From: Actinomadura latina NBRC 106108 | GTDB lineage: Bacteria > Actinomycetota > Actinomycetes > Streptosporangiales > Streptosporangiaceae | Length of the DNA: 64,000 bases | Assembly: GCF_001552195.1 (NCBI RefSeq) | Contig: NZ_BCQS01000003.1 | Span: forward strand, 248,001-312,000 | Direction of reading: 5' to 3' | Shown: in pieces, positions 59,484-64,000 of the stretch | Layout of the letters: the number at the start of each line of letters is the position of its first letter | Position numbering within the stretch: the first letter of the stretch is position 1 | The notes under the pieces: model-generated | Told to the model about the DNA's origin: nothing | The model's input: only the letters and a program-made list of their open reading frames with translations | The model's database searches: none | Position numbers and translations under genes: made by a program

Positions 59484-59768
59484 TCAGGACGGGCGTCCGC
59501 CCGCGTGCTCTTCCAGCTCAAGGTCGATGAACGCGGCGATCATCGCCCGCCACACGGCCTCGGCGACCTCGGGCGCCAGGCCGGCGTCCGCCGCGCGCCG
59601 CCGGGCCAGGGCGACGACCCGCTCCACCCGGTCGGGGGCGCGGACGGCCTGCTCGTCGGTCTTGAAGGCGGCGGCGGCACGCACCAGTCCCTGCCGCTCG
59701 GCCAGCAGCCGGACGAGCTCACCGTCGATCCCGTCGATCCGGGCACGCACCTCGGCCAGCGATTCCAT
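59484..59768 (-). CDS. chorismate mutase (AroQ type)
   Basis: A 94-residue single-domain AroQ protein. VRARIDGIDGELVRLLAERQGLV shows the N-terminal helix with the conserved Arg and Asp, AAFKTDEQAVRAPDRVERVVA the Lys and Arg of the active site, and AVWRAMIAAFIDLE the last helix. It converts chorismate to prephenate, though some short AroQ proteins in secondary metabolism act as isochorismate-pyruvate lyases. It is preceded on the same strand by the kinase-cyclophilin gene 24 bases away. Confidence 0.87.
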   Translation of the reverse strand: MESLAEVRARIDGIDGELVRLLAERQGLVRAAAAFKTDEQAVRAPDRVERVVALARRRAADAGLAPEVAEAVWRAMIAAFIDLELEEHAGGRPS

Positions 59769-59792
59769 GGGTCGATGCTCCCATGGCGGGGG

Positions 59793-61559
59793 CTATGTCG
59801 CCGAAGTGGTGAACTGGGTGATCGTGACCTTCTGTGCGGGTTGGCCGTCGTCACCGCCGCCCTTCACGCCCTTCTTGGCGATCTGGTCGATGATGTCCAT
59901 GCCGGACCTGATCTGCCCGAACACTGGGTAGTCGGACGGAAGGTCGGGTGCGTCCCCGTAGAGGATGAAGAACTGGCTGCCGTTGGTGTTCGGCCCCGCG
60001 TTGGCCATCGCCACCGTCCCCCTGGCGTAGGACGCGCCGGACGTGTTCTCGTTGTCGAACATGTAGGACGGCCCTCCCGTCCCGGTGCCGGTCGGGTCGC
60101 CGCACTGGAGCACCTTCAAGGTGGGGTTCGTCGTCAGGCGGTGGCAGGACGTGCCGTCGTAGAAGCCCTTGCTCACGAGGAAGGCCAGCGAGTTCACCGT
60201 GCAGGGCGCCGCCGCGGGATCCAGCTTCAGTTCCAGCGTGCCCAGGTTCGTCCTGATGGTGGCACTGGTCGGCTGCGCGTCCGGCACGCGGACCGGCGGC
60301 GTCCCGACGGACTTGGCGCCCTTGCCCGACGCGGGCGGATAGTCGCACGTCGCCGCCGCGGCCTGGGTCCGCACGACCGGCTCGCGGGCCTTCTCCCCGC
60401 CGTTCTTGACCAAGAGCGCGGTGGCGAGCCCGCCCACCACCAGGAGCACTCCGGCCGCCGCCGCCCCGACGACCAGCAGCGGCCGTCCACCCGCCGCGCG
60501 TCCGCTCCCCGCGGGAGGGAACCCGCCGGGCATCCCTGCGCCGGGTGCCCGTCCGGCGCCCGGCAGCGTCCCGGCGTTGTGCGGTGCCGGCATGCCCGGC
60601 GGCGGCCCGGCGGCGGCACCCGGCGTTCCGGTACCCGGCCAGGCGCCCGGCGGCGCCCAGCCGACCGGCAGCGGACCGGCGCCCGGCAGCGGACCGGCGC
60701 CGGACGGGGCGCCGGCGGCGGAGGTGCCTTCGGCGAGGAGGTCGGCGTCCGGCCCGATGCCGAGGAGGCGCTGGAGGACCTGGGTGGCGGTGAGGCGGGC
60801 CGCCGGGTCCTTGGCCAGGCAGGACGCCACCAGGTCGCGCAGCCGGTCGGTCAGCGCGCCCAGCTCCGGCTCCCCGTACAGGATGCGCTGCATGATCGCC
60901 GGGACGGAGTCGGTGCCGAACGGCGGCACACCGTTGGCGGCGAACGCCATCGTGCAGCCCCACGCGAACATGTCCACCGGTGCGCCGCCGGGCGACCCCG
61001 AGACCTGCTCGGGCGCCATGTAGGCGGGCGTGCCGACGGCGCCGGTCATGGTGGCGGACGTGGCGTCGAGCGGCCGGGCGATGCCGAAGTCGATGACCTT
61101 CGGGCCGTCCGGGCCGAGCAGCACGTTCGCCGGTTTGAAGTCGCGGTGGACGACGCCCGCCTCGTGGATCGCCGCCAGCGCCGTGGCGGTGCCGATGGCC
61201 AGCCTGACCTGCTCGTCGGAGGACGCGGCGCCCCGCTCGGCGATCAGGTCCTTGAGCGACGGCCCGGCCACGTACTCGGTGATGATGTGCGGGAGGTCGT
61301 CGTCGGCCGCGGCGGCGAGGATGCGCGCGGTGCAGAACGGCGCGACCCGCCGGGCCGCGGCCAGTTCCCGCTCGAAGGCGGTGCGGGCGCGGGGGTCCCG
61401 CCCGAAGTCGGCGTGCAGGAGCTTGACCGCGACGCGCTGCCCGGTGTCCGACTCGCCCAGGTAGACGGTGCCCTGGGCGCCTTCACCGATGCGGGAGGCC
61501 AACCGGAACCCGCCGACCTCACGGGGATCGTTGGCGCGCAGCGGACGGGTCTCCGGCAT
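59793..61559 (-). CDS. Ser/Thr protein kinase, membrane helix and cyclophilin fusion
   Basis: A 588-residue protein, GGGGAGG before the ATG. Residues 15-270 are a complete kinase: GEGAQGTV (25-32), Lys46, HRDFKP (138-143), DFG (157-159) and GTPAYMAPEQ. Residues 280-375 are a Pro/Gly/Ala-rich linker, and 378-407 a membrane helix (LLVVGAAAAGVLLVVGGLA). Residues 430-588 form an external cyclophilin-type prolyl isomerase: ATIRTNLGTLELKLDPAAAP, FYDGTSCHRL, GTVAMANAGPNTNGSQFFIL and YPVFGQIRSGMDIID. Bacterial receptor kinases usually carry PASTA or other sensor domains, so a cyclophilin outside is unusual. Confidence 0.93.
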   Translation of the reverse strand: MPETRPLRANDPREVGGFRLASRIGEGAQGTVYLGESDTGQRVAVKLLHADFGRDPRARTAFERELAAARRVAPFCTARILAAAADDDLPHIITEYVAGPSLKDLIAERGAASSDEQVRLAIGTATALAAIHEAGVVHRDFKPANVLLGPDGPKVIDFGIARPLDATSATMTGAVGTPAYMAPEQVSGSPGGAPVDMFAWGCTMAFAANGVPPFGTDSVPAIMQRILYGEPELGALTDRLRDLVASCLAKDPAARLTATQVLQRLLGIGPDADLLAEGTSAAGAPSGAGPLPGAGPLPVGWAPPGAWPGTGTPGAAAGPPPGMPAPHNAGTLPGAGRAPGAGMPGGFPPAGSGRAAGGRPLLVVGAAAAGVLLVVGGLATALLVKNGGEKAREPVVRTQAAAATCDYPPASGKGAKSVGTPPVRVPDAQPTSATIRTNLGTLELKLDPAAAPCTVNSLAFLVSKGFYDGTSCHRLTTNPTLKVLQCGDPTGTGTGGPSYMFDNENTSGASYARGTVAMANAGPNTNGSQFFILYGDAPDLPSDYPVFGQIRSGMDIIDQIAKKGVKGGGDDGQPAQKVTITQFTTSAT

Positions 61560-61602
61560 TCATGACCTCCCCGATGAAAACGGAGAGAGCAGACTATCGG
61601 CG

Positions 61603-62016
61603 TCACTCCGCCCGGCCGAGCCGCAGCAGCAGGTCGAGGAGGGTCGCCCGCTCGCCGTCGGACAGCGGGGCGAAGAACTCGGCGAGGACGTCGTCGGCGA
61701 CGGCGTGCCCGTCCGCCAGGACCTTCTCGCCGGCGGGCGTGAGGTGGTGCTCGATGCTCCGCCCGCGTCCGGGGCACCGGTCGATGAGGTGCTGGGCGGT
61801 GAGGCGCCCGGCGAGCGTCCCGAACGCCTGCTCGCTCTGGAACGTGTCCGCGGCCAGGGCCCGGGCGGACGCTCCCGGCGACCGGCCGATCGCCCGCAGC
61901 GCGTCCCATTGCGCCAGCGTGGTGCCGATTGCGGCGAGCCTGCTGTCGAGCATCCGGTGCTGCCGGTGCTGGGCCTGCTCGACCGCTCTCCCCAGGACTT
62001 GTCCTTCGACGGCCAT
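61603..62016 (-). CDS. MarR-family transcriptional regulator
   Basis: A 137-residue winged-helix protein: LAQWDALRAIGRSPGASARALA, DTFQSEQAFGTLAGRLTAQHLI as recognition region, and the wing GRGRSIEHHLTPAGEKVLA. The final helix serves dimer formation. Effector and targets are unknown. It lies 43 bases upstream of the kinase-cyclophilin gene on the same strand and 20 bases behind the GH1 gene's end. Confidence 0.88.
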   Translation of the reverse strand: MAVEGQVLGRAVEQAQHRQHRMLDSRLAAIGTTLAQWDALRAIGRSPGASARALAADTFQSEQAFGTLAGRLTAQHLIDRCPGRGRSIEHHLTPAGEKVLADGHAVADDVLAEFFAPLSDGERATLLDLLLRLGRAE

Positions 62017-62036
62017 GTGCCCAGCTTAGAGCGGGG

Positions 62037-63332
62037 TCAGGACGACGCGATGAGGTCCCTGTACCAGGCGTAGGACTTCTTCGGCGTGCGCTTCTGCGTC
62101 TCGTAGTCGACGTGGACGAGCCCGAAGCGCGGGTGGTACCCCTCGGCCCATTCGAAGTTGTCCAGGAGCGACCACGCGTAGTAGCCGCGGATATCGATGC
62201 CCTCGTCGATGGCCGTGCGCATGGCCTTGATGTGGGCGTCCAGGAACTCGATGCGGGACGAGTCGTCCACCACTCCGTCCGGACCGATCTCGTCCTGGAA
62301 CGAGCACCCGTTCTCAGTGATGTAGAGGGGCGGCAGGTCGTACCTGGTGTCGAGCGTACGGAGCAGTGACAGGAACGCGTCCGGGACGATCGGCCAGCCC
62401 ATCCCCGTGGTCGGGTACTCGGTGATGTCCACGATGTCGAAGGGCAGCGGCCCCTCGGACGCGTTCGCCACCCGCGTCGGGTGGTAGTAGTTCACGCCCA
62501 GGAAGTCGATGGGCGAGGCGATGACCGTCAGGTCCTCCGAGCGGATGTACGGCGCGTCCCCGATCAGGGCGGGGTAGCGGCCGAGCAGCACGGGGTCGGT
62601 GAACAGCCGGTTCATGAACGCGTCGAACGCGTCGGCGGCCGGCTGGTCTCCGGGGGACGCGGCCCACGCGGGGGAGTAGTGGTTCGTCAGCCCGACGGCG
62701 CGGGCGCCCCGGCTGCGCAGCGCGTTCACGGAGAGGCCGTGGGCGAGGAGCTGGTGGTGCGCGGTGGGGAGCGCGTCCATCATGAGGGCCCGGCCGGGCG
62801 CGTAGACGCCGAACGCGTAGCCGTAGGCCATGACGACCACGGGCTCGTTCAGGGTTATCCACATGTCCACGCGGTCGGCGAGTCGCTCGGCCACCAGGTA
62901 GGAGAATTCGGCGAACCGGTAGGCGGTGTCGCGTTCCATCCAGCCGCCGGCGTCTTCGAGCGGCTGCGGGAGGTCCCAGTGGTAGAGGGTGGCGGCGGGC
63001 GCGATGCCGGCGGCGAGCAGCCCGTCGACGAGCCGCTCGTAGAAGTCGAGGCCCTTGGCGTTGACCGGGCCGTTCCCGGACGGCTGTACGCGCGGCCACG
63101 CGATCGAGAACCGGTAGGAGCCGACCCCGAGACCCGACATCAGCGCGACGTCCTCGGGCCACCGGTGGTAGTGGTCGCAGGCGATGTCGCCGGTGTGGCC
63201 GTCCCGGACGCGTCCCGGCGTGTGCGCGAAGGTGTCCCAGGTGGACGGTCCCCGCCCGTCCTCGTCCACCGCGCCCTCGATCTGGTAGGCGGCGGTGGCG
63301 ACGCCCCATCGGAAGCCGTCTGGAAGCCCCAT
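62037..63332 (-). CDS. GH1 beta-glucosidase
   Basis: A 431-residue enzyme; GGAGGGG precedes the ATG at MGLPDGFRWGVATAAYQIEGA. The acid/base Glu is in ITLNEPVV and the nucleophile Glu in LYITENGCS; SYRFSIAWPRVQPSG and ATLYHWDLPQPLED are further family motifs. No signal peptide, so it works inside the cell on imported beta-glucosides. Divergent from a TetR gene, which may control it. The 152-base gap between them holds only regulatory DNA. Confidence 0.94.
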   Translation of the reverse strand: MGLPDGFRWGVATAAYQIEGAVDEDGRGPSTWDTFAHTPGRVRDGHTGDIACDHYHRWPEDVALMSGLGVGSYRFSIAWPRVQPSGNGPVNAKGLDFYERLVDGLLAAGIAPAATLYHWDLPQPLEDAGGWMERDTAYRFAEFSYLVAERLADRVDMWITLNEPVVVMAYGYAFGVYAPGRALMMDALPTAHHQLLAHGLSVNALRSRGARAVGLTNHYSPAWAASPGDQPAADAFDAFMNRLFTDPVLLGRYPALIGDAPYIRSEDLTVIASPIDFLGVNYYHPTRVANASEGPLPFDIVDITEYPTTGMGWPIVPDAFLSLLRTLDTRYDLPPLYITENGCSFQDEIGPDGVVDDSSRIEFLDAHIKAMRTAIDEGIDIRGYYAWSLLDNFEWAEGYHPRFGLVHVDYETQKRTPKKSYAWYRDLIASS

Positions 63333-63484
63333 GGCAGTTCCCCTCCCCGCGTGCCGGCCAAAATGCGAATAGCTTTCGGATATTAGTCGGGGGGTGGTGC
63401 GGGCGGAAGACTCCGGTGGCCCCGGGGTGCCGAACGCCAGGCCATGCATGCGGGGCACCCTCCCGTCCGGGGGACAATGGCGGG

Positions 63485-64000
63485 GTGACCGAGATCCGTA
63501 CCCCGCTCCGCCGCCGCCCAGCCCAGCGCCGCAGCGCCGAACGCGTCCAGCGGATGCTCGACGCCTGCGCGGAGATCCTCGACGAGGACGGCTACGACGG
63601 CCTCACCACGACGCGCATCGCGCAGCGCGCCGAGGTGGCGATCGGCTCGGTGTACCAGTTCTTCCCCGACAAGCGCGCGGTCGCGCAGGCCCTCGCGCTG
63701 CGCAACCTGGAGGAGTTCGGCGACCGCATCTCGGCCCGGCTCGCCGAGGGCGGCTTCGGCGCCTGGTCCGACACGGTCGGCGCGATCATCGAGATCTTCG
63801 TGGAGATGCACCGCACCGTCCCCGGCTTCCGGGTGCTGCGGTTCGGCGACGTCGCCGACGTCAACCTGCTCGACTCCGACGCCGACAACAACGCGGTGGT
63901 CGCCGACCGGCTGCGCACGATGATCGTCGAGACGTTCGGCATCCAGGACACCCCCGGCCTCGCCACCGCGCTCGCCATCTCGGTCGAGGCCGGCGACGCC
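63485..64000 (+). CDS. TetR-family transcriptional regulator, N-terminal part (3' end outside window)
   Basis: The frame runs open from a GTG to the end of the window, giving 172 residues. The helix-turn-helix is clear: RVQRMLDACAEILDEDGYDGL, then TRIAQRAEVAIGSVYQFFPDKRAVAQAL. GACAAT stands seven bases before the GTG, so the mRNA may be leaderless. The C-terminal ligand domain is only partly present (IEIFVEMHRTVPGFRVLRFGD). Divergent from the GH1 beta-glucosidase gene. Confidence 0.88.
   Translation, partial: MTEIRTPLRRRPAQRRSAERVQRMLDACAEILDEDGYDGLTTTRIAQRAEVAIGSVYQFFPDKRAVAQALALRNLEEFGDRISARLAEGGFGAWSDTVGAIIEIFVEMHRTVPGFRVLRFGDVADVNLLDSDADNNAVVADRLRTMIVETFGIQDTPGLATALAISVEAGDA

Overview
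The window is very GC-rich, its genes end almost every codon in G or C, GTG and TTG starts are common, and it carries typical actinomycete families (DUF397/XRE pairs, DUF2752, DUF6126, SepF-like, Ser/Thr kinases, bald/whiJ-type triads). It is best read as chromosomal DNA of a filamentous actinomycete, probably of the Actinomadura/Thermomonosporaceae kind; that placement is an inference from gene content. No rRNA, tRNA, CRISPR array or intact insertion sequence was seen.

Layout. 1-5.9 kb: end of a LuxR response regulator, a PP2C phosphatase, a DUF2752 membrane protein, an RDD protein with a Tyr/Gln/Pro repeat tail, an ABC ATPase, a TauE-like exporter, and a 79-residue protein behind a perfect LexA (SOS) box. 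5.9-31 kb: a large catabolic island. It holds a self-sufficient P450 (heme, FMN reductase and 2Fe-2S domains in one chain), an aryl-alcohol-type dehydrogenase, an aldehyde dehydrogenase, an MDR reductase, a TrzA-like amidohydrolase, a complete BMP/nucleoside-type ABC importer, VOC and SnoaL-like proteins, a fumarylacetoacetase-type hydrolase, a second amidohydrolase, an HpcH/HpaI aldolase, a cupin, an IclR regulator, a Rieske ring-hydroxylating dioxygenase (alpha and beta), a Dabb-extradiol dioxygenase fusion, a degenerate M20 protein, and at the far end a TauD-type dioxygenase preceded by a 55-codon gene. Recurrent GCCATCTCgCATT-like sites and promoters of the form TTGAC(A/G)-N17/18-weak -10 join these units into what looks like one regulon, probably under the IclR protein. 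An XRE/DUF397/ATPase triad sits inside it.

31-45 kb: mixed housekeeping and decaying genes: a SepF-like protein, a 27-bp-stem hairpin, a Ser/Thr kinase pseudogene, a second SOS-box gene, a DUF2231-Rieske membrane protein, a molybdopterin oxidoreductase, an NfeD/SPFH pair, Uma2, a CapA lipoprotein, a GyrI-like remnant, an EphD-like hydrolase-SDR fusion, and an AraC/LLM-oxygenase operon. 45-53 kb: an arabinan/arabinoside unit (GH51, sugar ABC importer, LacI regulator, secreted GH43) with two identical LacI operators. 53-64 kb: MBL-fold and YdeI proteins, a small GntR locus with a 39-codon membrane protein, a DoxX protein, a ROK regulator, AhpD-like protein, chorismate mutase, a kinase-membrane-cyclophilin fusion, MarR, a GH1 beta-glucosidase and the start of a TetR regulator.

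How the catabolic island may work (inference): the BMP importer brings in a small, possibly nitrogen-containing compound; the amidohydrolases and the P450/alcohol/aldehyde dehydrogenase set trim side chains; the Rieske oxygenase and the extradiol enzyme open the ring; the FAH-type hydrolase and HpcH aldolase degrade the chain. The substrate cannot be read from the sequence.
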